Shown piece by piece: positions 48,054-56,988 of a stretch of DNA of 64,000 nt. The notes under the pieces are model-generated. The model made no database searches, was not told where the DNA came from, and saw only the letters and a list, made by a program, of their open reading frames with translations. The stretch is from NCBI GenBank assembly GCA_029248335.1, contig JAQWJM010000038.1:1-64000 (forward strand). The letters are read 5' to 3'. The stretch is from UBA12014 sp029248335. GTDB taxonomy: Bacteria > Planctomycetota > Phycisphaerae > Phycisphaerales > SM1A02. Both the position numbers and the translations under genes were made by a program. Every line of letters starts with the position of its first letter. The first letter of the stretch is position 1.

Positions 48054-49409
48054 GTGCGGATCTTCCTAGTGGTTTCCATCGTGATCGTGCTCGGAATCGT
48101 GGGCGGCCTCGTCGCCTTCGGACCGGATTTCTCGTCCGGCTTCTCCTTCGGTTCCGATTCCGGTGATCGCGGCGAATCGGTCCGGGTCGAGTCCGTGGTT
48201 CGACGGACCCTGGTCGAACGGGTCGCCGCGCCCGGTGAGATCGAACCCAACGTCAAGGTCGACGTCTCGGCGGAGGTTTCGGCGCGGATTCTCGAACTGC
48301 CGTTTCGCGAGGGGGAATCGGTTCAAGCGGGTGAGCTGATCATTCGACTGGATGCCGCGGATTTCGAGGCCCGGCTGGAAAGCGCTCGGGCCCGCCGCGA
48401 CGCGGAGCAGTTTCGTCTCCAGAGCGAGCAATCGAGGATCGCCGGCCCGATGGCGTCGCTCGCCAACGCCCGTACGGTGCTCGAGCGCCAGGAGCAGCTC
48501 TTCGCCACGGGTGACGTCAGCCGTCAGAGCCTCGACGATGCCCGCAACCGGGTGGCCGAGCTCGCGGCTCAGGTCGAGGCCGGCAAGCTGGCGATCTCCG
48601 TGATCGAAAGTTCGCTCCAGGCCGCGGAAGCGGACATCGACCAGGCTCGAGATCGCCTCGGCAAGACGATCATGAAGTCGCCGATCGACGGGGTGATCAC
48701 CATCCTGAACGCGGAGGTCGGCGAGCTCGTGGTCGTGGGCACCATGAACAACGCCGGCACCATCATCATGACCATCGCCGATCTCTCGCGGATGCGACTC
48801 GACGCCAAGGTGGCGGAAAGCGACATCGCGAAGGTCGAGAACACCCAGCCCGCCGAGATCAGGATCAACGCCTACCCCGACGAGGTCTTCGACGGGACGG
48901 TGGAGCGGATCGCGCTGCAGCGATCGCTGGACCGCGACGGCAGTGGATACTTCAAGACCGAGGTGCAACTGGAGCTCGCCGGGCGTCGCATCTATTCCGG
49001 TCTCGCGGCGAACGTCGACATCGAAATCGCGCGGCACGAAGGTCTGGTGGTGCCGAGTCAGGCGGTCGTCGACATGAAGGTCGACGAACTGCCGTCCGAC
49101 GTGAGGAACGTCGATCTCGTCGATTCCGATCGACGCACCGTCCCGGTCGTCTTCGTCGTGGAGGACGGCAAGGCCCGATGCACGCCGGTCCGGATCGGCC
49201 CGAGCAGCCTCGCGGAAACGATCATCTCCGAGGGGATCGAGCCCGGTGCGAGCGTGGTCATCGGTCCCTACAAGGCGATCGAAGACCTCGAAGACGGCGA
49301 TGCGGTCAAGGTCGATTCCGGCCTCCGCGCCACCGACGACGGCGACGACTCCGGAACGAAGGACGCCGGATCGAAGGCCGGTGACGGCAGCATCAAGGTC
49401 TCCTTCTGA
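48054..49409 (+). CDS. MacA/HlyD-type periplasmic adaptor of an ABC efflux pump
   Basis: 451 residues from GTG 48054, with GGAG 5 bases upstream; the short upstream extension is not needed. One N-terminal helix (IFLVVSIVIVLGIVGGLVAF) anchors the protein. Lipoyl-type halves are VAAPGEIEPNVKVDVSAEV and IMKSPIDGVITILNAEVGELV, flanking a long alpha-hairpin (ARARRDAEQFRLQSEQSR through SVIESSLQAAEADIDQA). It links the inner-membrane transporter to the TolC-like channel. A Gly/Asp/Ser-rich tail is present. Confidence 0.9.
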   Translation: MRIFLVVSIVIVLGIVGGLVAFGPDFSSGFSFGSDSGDRGESVRVESVVRRTLVERVAAPGEIEPNVKVDVSAEVSARILELPFREGESVQAGELIIRLDAADFEARLESARARRDAEQFRLQSEQSRIAGPMASLANARTVLERQEQLFATGDVSRQSLDDARNRVAELAAQVEAGKLAISVIESSLQAAEADIDQARDRLGKTIMKSPIDGVITILNAEVGELVVVGTMNNAGTIIMTIADLSRMRLDAKVAESDIAKVENTQPAEIRINAYPDEVFDGTVERIALQRSLDRDGSGYFKTEVQLELAGRRIYSGLAANVDIEIARHEGLVVPSQAVVDMKVDELPSDVRNVDLVDSDRRTVPVVFVVEDGKARCTPVRIGPSSLAETIISEGIEPGASVVIGPYKAIEDLEDGDAVKVDSGLRATDDGDDSGTKDAGSKAGDGSIKVSF

Positions 49410-49428
49410 CGGGGCTCCGATCTCGATC

Positions 49429-50166
49429 ATGCTCATCACCCTCCGTGGCATCTCGAAGACCTACCGCATCGGCGTCGAGACGATTCACGCGCTCCGCGAA
49501 GTCGATCTCGACATCGGCGACAACGAGTTCGTCGCGATCATGGGATCGTCCGGTTCGGGCAAGAGCACGCTCATGAACGTGCTCGGGTGTCTCGATCGTC
49601 CATCGGAGGGGGAGTATCGACTCGACGACCGGCGGACCGATCGGATGTCCGCCACCGAACTCGCGATGGTCCGCAACGAGCGGATCGGATTCGTGTTCCA
49701 GGCCTTCGAGCTTCTGCCCCGGGCGACGGCCCTGCGGAACGTCGAACTTCCATCGGTGTACGCCCGAGGCGATCGTCGTCGGGATCGCCGGGGCCGGGCG
49801 CTCTCGGCGCTGGAGCGAGTCGGACTGGCCGACCGCGTCCATCACCGTCCGAACCAGTTGTCGGGCGGTCAGAAGCAGCGGGTCGCGATCGCCCGAGCCC
49901 TGCTCAATCGACCGGCGATCCTGCTCGCCGACGAACCGACCGGCAACCTCGACTCGACGACCACGGCGGACATCCTCGCCCTGTTCGGGCGTCTCCATGA
50001 CGAGGGACAGACGGTGATCATCGTCACCCACGAGGACGAGGTGGCCGCGCACTGCCGGCGGGTGATCCGCCTCCACGACGGACGGATCGCGAGCGACCTG
50101 CCGATCGAGGAGGACCCCGCGGGCCGACTGCTCTCGACCGGGTCGAGAACGGAGGGCGCATGCTGA
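49429..50166 (+). CDS. MacB-type ABC transporter ATP-binding protein
   Basis: 245 residues. Walker A GSSGSGKST, Q-loop VFQAFELLP, signature LSGGQKQRVAIARAL, Walker B ILLADEP and H-loop IVTHEDE are all intact. It belongs to the LolD/MacB ATPase branch. ATG 49429 is chosen over upstream frame extensions inside the adaptor gene. It overlaps the permease start by seven bases; here ATPase and permease are separate proteins, unlike E. coli MacB. Confidence 0.93.
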   Translation: MLITLRGISKTYRIGVETIHALREVDLDIGDNEFVAIMGSSGSGKSTLMNVLGCLDRPSEGEYRLDDRRTDRMSATELAMVRNERIGFVFQAFELLPRATALRNVELPSVYARGDRRRDRRGRALSALERVGLADRVHHRPNQLSGGQKQRVAIARALLNRPAILLADEPTGNLDSTTTADILALFGRLHDEGQTVIIVTHEDEVAAHCRRVIRLHDGRIASDLPIEEDPAGRLLSTGSRTEGAC

Positions 50167-51401
50167 ATCCGGTCTTCTGGCTCCAGGCGATCGTCCTCGC
50201 GTTCTCGCAGATCCGAGCGAACCTCGGCCGAAGCCTGTTGACGGCGCTCGGGATCATCGTGGGCGTGGCGAGCGTCACCGCGGTGATCGCCGCCCTGTCC
50301 GGGCTGAAGACCAAGGTGCTTTCGGAATTCGAGTCGTTCGGGGCGAATCGGTTGTTCATCTTCCCGGATCGACCGGACGATGCTCCGAAGAACGCCTACC
50401 CATGGAAGGACGTCCGACTCAAGGTCGAGGAGGTCGACGCGATCGAGGCCAACTGCCCGTCCATCCGCAGCCTCACGCCGGTGACGTCACTCGGTCTCAG
50501 TGCCCAGTACGGCGATCGTCTGATCGAGGGACTGAACGTCACGGGGATCCGTCCCGCGTGGCACGAGACCGAGAATCGGGCGGTGACCCTGGGGAGACCC
50601 TTCAACTCGATCGACGAGTCGAACGCACGGCAGGTGTGCCTGCTCAACGATGCCGCCATCGAAGAACTCCAGCTGCGACGGGATCCCGTCGGTTCGCACG
50701 TCCTGCTCGGGGGGAGGCGGTATCTGGTGGTCGGCGTCGTCGAGACCATCCAGTCCACGATGCTCGGCATGAGCACGTCGAGGGCCGAGGTCTTCGTGCC
50801 CTTCGCGATCGCCGCCCGGCTTCAGAACGACGAGTTCTTCTTTCGAATCTCCGCCATGATCGAATCACCGGACGTGGCGGACGAAGCGATCAGCGAGGTC
50901 AGGTTCGTGCTGCGGAAGATGCGTGGCCTCGGTCCCGACGATCCCGACACCTTCCAGGTCGCCGCGATCGACCAGTTCATCGACCAGTTCCGGGCCCTCG
51001 CGGCCGGCATCACCGCGATCGCGGGCGGAATCGTCGGGGTGAGTCTCCTCGTCGGCGGCATCGGCATCATGAACATCATGCTGGTGTCCGTCAGCGAGCG
51101 AACCCGGGAGATCGGGCTTCGCAAGGCGGTGGGCGCGACGCCGTCGGCGGTCCTGCTGCAGTTCCTGCTCGAAGCCGTGGTGCTCTGCCTGGTCGGCGGG
51201 GCGCTGGGCGTCGCGGCGGGGGAGACGATGGCGTTCGGACTCACCTTGATTCCCGACGCGGGGCTCGAGGAGGCTCACGTTCCGATGTGGGCGATCATCA
51301 TGAGTTTCAGTTTCAGCGCCGCGGTCGGGGTGGTCTTCGGGATGTTCCCCGCCATCAAGGCATCGCGGCTCGATCCCATCGAGGCGTTGCGACACGAATG
51401 A
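50160..51401 (+). CDS. MacB-type ABC transporter permease
   Basis: 413 residues with the four-helix MacB/FtsX layout: one helix near the N-terminus (SLLTALGIIVGVASVTAVIAAL), a large periplasmic MacB_PCD domain, and three C-terminal helices including IGIMNIMLVSVSERTREIGLRKAVGAT, the hallmark cytoplasmic motif. It works by mechanotransmission with the adaptor and outer-membrane channel. Substrate unknown. Confidence 0.92.
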   Translation: MLNPVFWLQAIVLAFSQIRANLGRSLLTALGIIVGVASVTAVIAALSGLKTKVLSEFESFGANRLFIFPDRPDDAPKNAYPWKDVRLKVEEVDAIEANCPSIRSLTPVTSLGLSAQYGDRLIEGLNVTGIRPAWHETENRAVTLGRPFNSIDESNARQVCLLNDAAIEELQLRRDPVGSHVLLGGRRYLVVGVVETIQSTMLGMSTSRAEVFVPFAIAARLQNDEFFFRISAMIESPDVADEAISEVRFVLRKMRGLGPDDPDTFQVAAIDQFIDQFRALAAGITAIAGGIVGVSLLVGGIGIMNIMLVSVSERTREIGLRKAVGATPSAVLLQFLLEAVVLCLVGGALGVAAGETMAFGLTLIPDAGLEEAHVPMWAIIMSFSFSAAVGVVFGMFPAIKASRLDPIEALRHE

Positions 51402-53125
51402 ACCACACTCCGTTCCACATCGTCCTCGGTCGCCCATCGAAACGTTCGATCGTGCTCGCCGCCCTGATCGGCCTTTCGTTCGCCGCCGGTTGTGACGGGA
51501 TCTTCAAGCCGAAGACGCCGTACTGGCGTCCCGCCCCCGAGCAGGTCGGCACCATCTCGGCGGTGGATCTCGCCACCCGCAGCACGGAGCCGCTCGAGGG
51601 TCCCGACGAAGCGATGGAGGCGGCGTTGGCGAATCGACTTCCGGTGACCACGCCGGAGGAATCCCGGACGATCGGGATCGCCGAGGTCCGTCGGGCCGTG
51701 ATCGAGGGCAATCTCGAACTTCGCACCGAACTGGTCTCTCCCGGGATCGCGCGGGCGAATCTGGGCGCCGAGGAGGCCAAGTTCGAGTCGACGCTCTTCG
51801 CGGGCTACACCCGGAACGATCAGGGTGTGATCACCAACCTCGAGCAGGGCGAACCGACCAGCAGCGACGAGTTCCTCGCCGGGATCCGACTTCCGCTCGC
51901 CAGCGGCGGCACCCTCACGGTGGACACCCTCGCGACGCAGAGCGACCTCGGGTCGAATTTTCCCGGATCACAGTTGGCGCCCTGGGAATCCAATCTCCGG
52001 TTCTCGATCTCGCAGCCCTTGCTTCGTGGTGCGGGGACGGTGAACACCGCTTCGATCCGGATCGCGAAATGGAATCGTGATCTGGCCGACGCCCGCCTCA
52101 AGTTGGCGACGATCCGGATCCTCGCCGATGCCGACAAGGCCTACTGGCGTCTCTATCAGGCATGGCGCGAGCTCGAGGTGAGGAAGAGCCAGTACGAACA
52201 GGCCACCAGCCAGTTGGAGCGGGCCCAGCGACGACTGGATGCGGGCGACGCTCCCGAGATCGACGTGATCCGCGCACGAAGCGGCGTGGGAAGCACCCTC
52301 GAATCGATCATCCGCGCCGACGCGTCGCTTCGGCAGCGTCAGCGAGCCCTCAAGCGACTGATGAATCTCACGGATCTTCCGATCGGTTCCGAGACGGCGA
52401 TCATTCCGGAGACCCGGCCGAATCCGCTTCGCATCGAACTCGACGGCGGGGAACTCGCGGCGGAGGCGATCGCCAATCGGATGGAGATGCTCGAAGTGGA
52501 GATCCAGCTCGCGGTCGACGCGACGACCATCGACATCCGTCGGAACGAGGCGCTCCCGGTGTTCGCCTTCGACTACCAGTATTCGATCCAGGGCGACGAC
52601 AAGACCTTCGACGCCGCGTACGGCGCGCTCGGGGATTCGGACAGTCATCGGATCGGCGTGAACGGCGAGATCCCGATCGGAAACGCCCAGCGTGAGAATC
52701 GACTCTCCGCGGCGATCCTGCAGCGGGTCCAGCGACTCGCGACCCGCGAGGCGCGAAGTCAGGCGATCGAGTCGGAGGTCTTCGACGCCCTCGACCGGCT
52801 GCGGGAGGCGTGGCAGTCGATTCTGGCGGCCCGTCTGGAAACGGTGCTCGCGGCTCGAACCGCGGTCGGCGAGGAACGTCAGTTCGAGGTCGGGATCCGG
52901 ACGTCGACCGACGTGCTCGATGCGCAGAGTCGGCTCGCCGACGCCCAGAGCCGGGAGGTTCAGTCCCTGGCGGCGTATCAGATCGCACTCGTGGACATCG
53001 CCTTCGCGACGGGCACCCTGCTGGGACAGTCGAAGGTCGAGTTCGACGAATCCGACGACGGGGCGACCTCCGTCCGCGAGGTCCTCGCGGACGGCGATGC
53101 GTCCGCCGTCGATGAAGACGGCTGA
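51398..53125 (+). CDS. TolC-family outer membrane efflux lipoprotein
   Basis: 575 residues with a lipoprotein signal (LIGLSFAAGCDG). Two OEP-type repeats of long helices are visible (IADADKAYWRLYQAWRELEV with RKSQYEQATSQLERAQRRLD; QAIESEVFDALDRLREAWQS with RQFEVGIRTSTDVLDAQSRL). The start at ATG 51398 overlaps the permease stop, which completes the adaptor-ATPase-permease-channel operon. Confidence 0.9.
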   Translation: MNHTPFHIVLGRPSKRSIVLAALIGLSFAAGCDGIFKPKTPYWRPAPEQVGTISAVDLATRSTEPLEGPDEAMEAALANRLPVTTPEESRTIGIAEVRRAVIEGNLELRTELVSPGIARANLGAEEAKFESTLFAGYTRNDQGVITNLEQGEPTSSDEFLAGIRLPLASGGTLTVDTLATQSDLGSNFPGSQLAPWESNLRFSISQPLLRGAGTVNTASIRIAKWNRDLADARLKLATIRILADADKAYWRLYQAWRELEVRKSQYEQATSQLERAQRRLDAGDAPEIDVIRARSGVGSTLESIIRADASLRQRQRALKRLMNLTDLPIGSETAIIPETRPNPLRIELDGGELAAEAIANRMEMLEVEIQLAVDATTIDIRRNEALPVFAFDYQYSIQGDDKTFDAAYGALGDSDSHRIGVNGEIPIGNAQRENRLSAAILQRVQRLATREARSQAIESEVFDALDRLREAWQSILAARLETVLAARTAVGEERQFEVGIRTSTDVLDAQSRLADAQSREVQSLAAYQIALVDIAFATGTLLGQSKVEFDESDDGATSVREVLADGDASAVDEDG

Positions 53126-53130
53126 AGCGT

Positions 53131-53580
53131 TCAGTCCGAAGGCTCGTCGGTCGCATCGCCTTCGATCGCCCGCTCCGAGGCGATCGTGATCGCGGTCGAG
53201 GCGACGGCGCGAAGTCGGCCGTCCATCGATTCATCCTCGGCGAGACCTTGAAGCGCCTCGACGATCCGGTCGGTCCGTTGTCGCGAGATCCACACGCCGT
53301 GCCTGACCAGGCCCGCGGCGAGGGTGGCCGCGTAGTACCGGGCCGCCAGACGGCGATCGACGGAGTCCTCCCCGCCCAGTCGCAGGGTCTTGAAGCCTCG
53401 TTTCAGGAGCCGGAGGCGTTCGAGGTCCGCTTCGGCGTCCGGGCCGGGATCGCAGATCGCGGCGACGGCGTCCGGGGTTCCGGGGGCGAGTTCGATCGCC
53501 AGCCAGTCGGCCGTGCTGCGTTCGGGTTCGGCGCCGATCGCGATCGCCCAGCGCAGGGAGTCGGTCAACGGGTCGGTCAT
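53131..53580 (-). CDS. Small protein coupled to the ECF sigma factor
   Basis: 149 residues, mostly helical, without signal peptide or transmembrane helix. It starts at ATG 53580, overlapping the sigma factor stop (ATGA); the longer frame to 53823 lies inside the sigma gene. No family recognised. The tight coupling suggests a regulator or partner of the sigma factor, but zinc-binding anti-sigma motifs (HxxxCxxC) are absent. Confidence 0.7.
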   Translation of the reverse strand: MTDPLTDSLRWAIAIGAEPERSTADWLAIELAPGTPDAVAAICDPGPDAEADLERLRLLKRGFKTLRLGGEDSVDRRLAARYYAATLAAGLVRHGVWISRQRTDRIVEALQGLAEDESMDGRLRAVASTAITIASERAIEGDATDEPSD

Positions 53581-54332
53581 GCGTTGGTCTCCGAAAGAAG
53601 GCGGAGCAGATCGCGGGCCTCCGCATCCACCTGGTCCGGGGACTGCACGGTCTCGCCGATCTCCTTGAGCACGGCCCGGCCGAGGGCCCGCTTCCCGTTC
53701 ACGAGGTAGGCCGCGGCCTGGGGGACGTCGCGAAGGCCGAGGGATTCGACGAGGGCGGCATAGGGCGTGGGCCCGGAGCCGTCGAGCATCGGTCGAACCA
53801 GCCTCGCTTCGAGGATGAGCCACTCGGTCTCCCGGTCGGATTCCAGAAATGAAGATCGCACCGCATCGACCGCCCGACGGAGCATCGTCGCGACCCAGTG
53901 CCGGGTGAACGACCGCTCCGGCGTGTCCTGGTCCGCGGCGGCCATCGCCCCCGGGTCCGTGGCATCGAGCGATGCGACGCGTCCACCGGAGGGGCGTCGT
54001 TTGAGCGATGCTTCGCGTCGGTGCCGGTCCTTCAGGTAGTTCCCGATGGAGCGGAACAGCAGGCCGCGGAATCGGCCGCGGTCACGGTCGGCGCTGCCCG
54101 GAAGATTTCGTTCGAGGATCACGTCGGCGATGAATCCCTGCACCACGTCGGTCGCCTCCTGGGGCGTGCAGCCGGTCGCGCGCACGTAGGCGAACAGCGG
54201 CGGCCAGTAGCGACGCACCAGTCGATCGAGCGAGATCGCGCGAGACGGCGAGTCGATCCGGCCCGCGTCGAGGACCATCGACCAGTCGGTCAGGCTCTGG
54301 TCCGCGCGAGCGTGGTGGGTTCGGTTCGTCAT
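53577..54332 (-). CDS. ECF-type RNA polymerase sigma factor
   Basis: 251 residues. Region 2 is visible as LDRLVRRYWPPLFAYVRATG and EATDVVQGFIADVILE, with FRGLLFRSIGNYLKDRHRRE following. Instead of a plain region 4, the C-terminal half (WLILEARLVRPMLDGSGPTPYAALVESLGL, QAAAYLVNGKRALGRAVLKEI) resembles the helix-turn-helix layout seen in planctomycete ECF proteins. It should direct RNA polymerase to a set of promoters; its targets and signal are unknown. Confidence 0.82.
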   Translation of the reverse strand: MTNRTHHARADQSLTDWSMVLDAGRIDSPSRAISLDRLVRRYWPPLFAYVRATGCTPQEATDVVQGFIADVILERNLPGSADRDRGRFRGLLFRSIGNYLKDRHRREASLKRRPSGGRVASLDATDPGAMAAADQDTPERSFTRHWVATMLRRAVDAVRSSFLESDRETEWLILEARLVRPMLDGSGPTPYAALVESLGLRDVPQAAAYLVNGKRALGRAVLKEIGETVQSPDQVDAEARDLLRLLSETNA

Positions 54333-54464
54333 GGGTCGATCGAAACAGGGGGGGTCGTGATCCCCGCGGATGGGGCCTCACCGTTCAATACGCGGCCGGG
54401 ATGGAAATCGGGCGACGAAACGCGGGATTCCCCTCGATATCACGCCCATCGCGTCTGCAGGGCG

Positions 54465-55733
54465 TCAATCGAGGCCGAGCTCGATCGCCCAGCCCTGCAG
54501 CCACAGCCCGCGGGCCGGTTTTCGGGGATCGCGGAGGATCCAGGTATCGGGATTCGACTCCATCATTCGGCGAGCCTGCGTGGCCGGCTGGGATCCCATC
54601 TTCACCACGACCGGTTCGCCGCCGTCACGGGTCTCGATGGTGACCTTGCTGATCGGATCCTCGTTGACGGTGGTGTCGGTTCGTTCCACCCCGGTGATCC
54701 GGCCGTCGATCGCGATTCCGTTCGTGATCAGGCTCTTCCGGATCATCCGATGTCGCAGGATGAACGTCGAGACCAGGAGGGCGAGAAGTCCCACTCCCGC
54801 GAAGATGAGGCCTTCCGTCTGGCCGCCGATGACCATGAAGATACCCATCCCGGCGAAGCAGAAGCCGAACACCGGCGCGATCACGAGTGGCATGGTGGTG
54901 CCGCCCCAGGCCTTGCGAGCGACCTGACGGGGAATGTCCCTCCGCGGGGTCGATGCCGTCCGGAGTTCGTCGAGCATGTCACCGGTGATGAGCATCTTCG
55001 CCATCTGGCGTCCGACGAAACCGCCTTTCTCGGTGATGTTTCGAATCGCCTCTTCGGCATAGGTCCCCTCGACGGCGTCGGCGGCGCGTCGTCCGACTTC
55101 GGGGTCGTCGACGATCGGGCCCGCCGCGACCAGGGCGTCTTCGAGCAGCGAGCGGGACGCGGCATCGTCGAGGCCGTGATCGCGACGTCTTCCTCCGCTC
55201 ATCCTGCCGGTCCCCGTGACGCCCGTCGAACTTCGGCGACCCGAGGAACCGTCCACGCTGAGCCGCGAGACGAGCACGCCACGACCGCTGAACTTGAAGA
55301 AGAGATCGTCGACGCCGAGGATCGAATCGATGGATTCACGGCCGAGAAGCACTCGGACCGAGTCGGCATTCGTGGTCATCACGGAGTACCGATCGGAGAA
55401 CTCGGGTTCGTCCTCCAGTTCGAGCGAAGGCATGCCGAGCATCGATGCCAGCAGCCCCAGAGCCTTTTCCGGGATGCCCGTGCGAGGTCGAATCTCGAAT
55501 TCGGGAAGCTTCGTCGCGGGCCGGTGAAGGAAGACCACCGTGTGCCGGACCTCGTGGCCCGGGCGGTCCGAGTCGTGTTCGTACCACTCGACGTCGACCA
55601 GGATGTCGCATCCGAGTCCATGCTCGAGGATCCGAGGCGTTTCGAATCGGACGTCCGCTTCGTCGAAGTGACTCTGGAGTTCGGCGAGCGCGTCCTTTGG
55701 AATCTCGCCCTGCGTGAATTCGTCGAGGTTCAT
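54465..55733 (-). CDS. Unknown membrane protein with DUF3592-like C-terminus
   Basis: 422 residues. The first 180 residues are soluble and unrecognised, followed by an Arg/Ser/Gly-rich linker (GSSGRRSSTGVTGTGRMSGGRRR), then two helices near 290-345 (PLVIAPVFGFCFAGMGIFMV, GLIFAGVGLLALLVSTFIL) and a beta-rich end (AIDGRITGVERTDTTVNEDP, KVTIETRDGGEPVVVKMG) that resembles DUF3592. Function unknown. It is 132 bases upstream of the sigma gene on the same strand. Confidence 0.7.
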   Translation of the reverse strand: MNLDEFTQGEIPKDALAELQSHFDEADVRFETPRILEHGLGCDILVDVEWYEHDSDRPGHEVRHTVVFLHRPATKLPEFEIRPRTGIPEKALGLLASMLGMPSLELEDEPEFSDRYSVMTTNADSVRVLLGRESIDSILGVDDLFFKFSGRGVLVSRLSVDGSSGRRSSTGVTGTGRMSGGRRRDHGLDDAASRSLLEDALVAAGPIVDDPEVGRRAADAVEGTYAEEAIRNITEKGGFVGRQMAKMLITGDMLDELRTASTPRRDIPRQVARKAWGGTTMPLVIAPVFGFCFAGMGIFMVIGGQTEGLIFAGVGLLALLVSTFILRHRMIRKSLITNGIAIDGRITGVERTDTTVNEDPISKVTIETRDGGEPVVVKMGSQPATQARRMMESNPDTWILRDPRKPARGLWLQGWAIELGLD

Positions 55734-55941
55734 CGTTCGGCTCCGGTTCTGGGCGGGCGATCACGGGCTGGAGGACGAGCGTCACGTCACGATCTGGGAG
55801 GCGTCGGATCGAATCGATCATACAGATGCGGATGTCTGCGTCCGGGATCCGTCGTCCTGAAGCGGCACGGCGGGTCGATTCGGGCTGCGTGATCCGGAGC
55901 AGGTCGTGGGTGGGTCGGGGCGCTGAACGCGGACGCGAACG

Positions 55942-55979
55942 CGAAGAGGCCCACCGGCGGATGCCGGCGGGCCTCTTCG
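55942..55979 (-). terminator. Strong hairpin, probable terminator of tmRNA
   Basis: CGAAGAGGCCC and GGGCCTCTTCG plus inner CCGGC/GCCGG form a stem of about 16 bp with a GGAT loop and one mismatch. It lies 52 bases beyond the 3' end of tmRNA on the minus strand. The remaining 297-base gap here shows no gene. Confidence 0.75.
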
Positions 55980-56030
55980 TGTCGGTTCGAACGGGGGCGG
56001 TCTCGTGGAACGAGCCTTCCGTCGAACAAG

Positions 56031-56377
56031 TGGAGCCGGGGGGATTCGAACCCCCGTCCCGAAACGTGCCGAAGGCCGCGTCTACGCGTGTAGTCGTCCC
56101 TTGATCTCGTTCACGACCCGGAGGGATGACGACCCAAGCCGTGAACAAGGCATGCGAATGTCTCGATCCTCCAAGGCATGCCAGCCCTTCAGACCCAGCC
56201 CGATGATTTGCGGAATCCCACCCCATCGGGCGTCAGATGGGATTCCGTCACGGCGATCAGGCCGCGAGAGCGTACTGCGTGTTGGCAGATAAAAGTTTGC
56301 ATCCTTTTTACGTGGCATGGATGCTCCACGACGCGCAACGACAAACGATCATCGTCCGGTCGATACCAGTCGGCCCC
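56031..56377 (-). ncRNA. ssrA: Transfer-messenger RNA (tmRNA)
   Basis: tmRNA rescues stalled ribosomes and tags the unfinished protein for degradation. On the minus strand the 5' end GGGGCCGACTGGTATCGACC and the 3' end GGGTTCGAATCCCCCCGGCT plus CCA make a tRNA-like acceptor stem (7 bp with one G-U) and T arm; CCA is not encoded beyond the acceptor. The tag frame is at 56257-56286: ANTQYALAA and stop TGA. The resume codon GCC follows the first pseudoknot stem (GGATGC/GCATCC) by 12 bases, as in E. coli. The 347-nt length is standard. Confidence 0.95.
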
Positions 56378-56412
56378 AGTTGTCAAAGAGCTTCGCCGAA
56401 AGGCGACACCGG

Positions 56413-56418
56413 AGTATA
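56413..56418 (-). promoter_or_regulatory. Possible -10 element of tmRNA
   Basis: TATACT on the minus strand, 36 bases before the mature 5' end, would leave a short leader for RNase P to remove. No good -35 is seen 16-18 bases away. Confidence 0.35.
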
Positions 56419-56505
56419 CGCGTCGGCGCACCGGACCTGACCATGTTTCGGCGATGAATCGTCCGCACCCTTGTCGAACAGGCGAGTTCGGCCGAGAATC
56501 GGGGC

Positions 56506-56988
56506 ATGCCCGACCCGAAGACCCGCGTCCTCTTCATCTGCATGGGAAACATCTGCCGCTCTCCGGCCGCGGAGGCGGTGTTCCTCCGCCTGCTCGAGGA
56601 CCGGGGAATCGCGGCCGCTTTCCACGTCGACAGCGCGGGGACGGGGGGGTGGCACGCGGGCGAACCCGCGGATCATCGGTCACGTTCGGAAGGCGCTCGT
56701 CGTGGTCACGATCTTTCGACGAGGGCACGACAGGTTCACGACGGCGACTGGGATGCGTTCGAACTGCTGGTCTGCATGGACCGCGACAACGCCTCCATTC
56801 TCCTGGAACGCGGTGCACCCGAGGCGAAGGTCCGGCTGCTGCTCGACTGGCATCCCGATCCCGAGCACGTGGAAGTCCCCGATCCCTACTACGGCGGCGA
56901 GGACGGCTTCGTCCACATGTACGACCTGATCGAGGAGGCGTGCCAGCGTCTGGTCGACGAATTGCAGGCCGCGGGGCCGACGGCCTGA
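56506..56988 (+). CDS. Low-molecular-weight protein tyrosine phosphatase family
   Basis: 160 residues with the P-loop CMGNICRSP (C12, R18) and the general-acid loop VPDPYYGG (D126), both intact. Some members of this family dephosphorylate protein-bound ribulosamine 5-phosphate rather than phosphotyrosine. Here the gene overlaps the next one, a fructosamine-kinase homolog, by one base (TGATG), which favours a sugar-amine role. Confidence 0.9.
   Translation: MPDPKTRVLFICMGNICRSPAAEAVFLRLLEDRGIAAAFHVDSAGTGGWHAGEPADHRSRSEGARRGHDLSTRARQVHDGDWDAFELLVCMDRDNASILLERGAPEAKVRLLLDWHPDPEHVEVPDPYYGGEDGFVHMYDLIEEACQRLVDELQAAGPTA

Noticed and set aside
56082..56318. Open frame inside the tmRNA gene giving a peptide starting MPRKKDANFYLP
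   Set aside because: The region folds as tmRNA; the real reading frame is the short tag frame in another phase.
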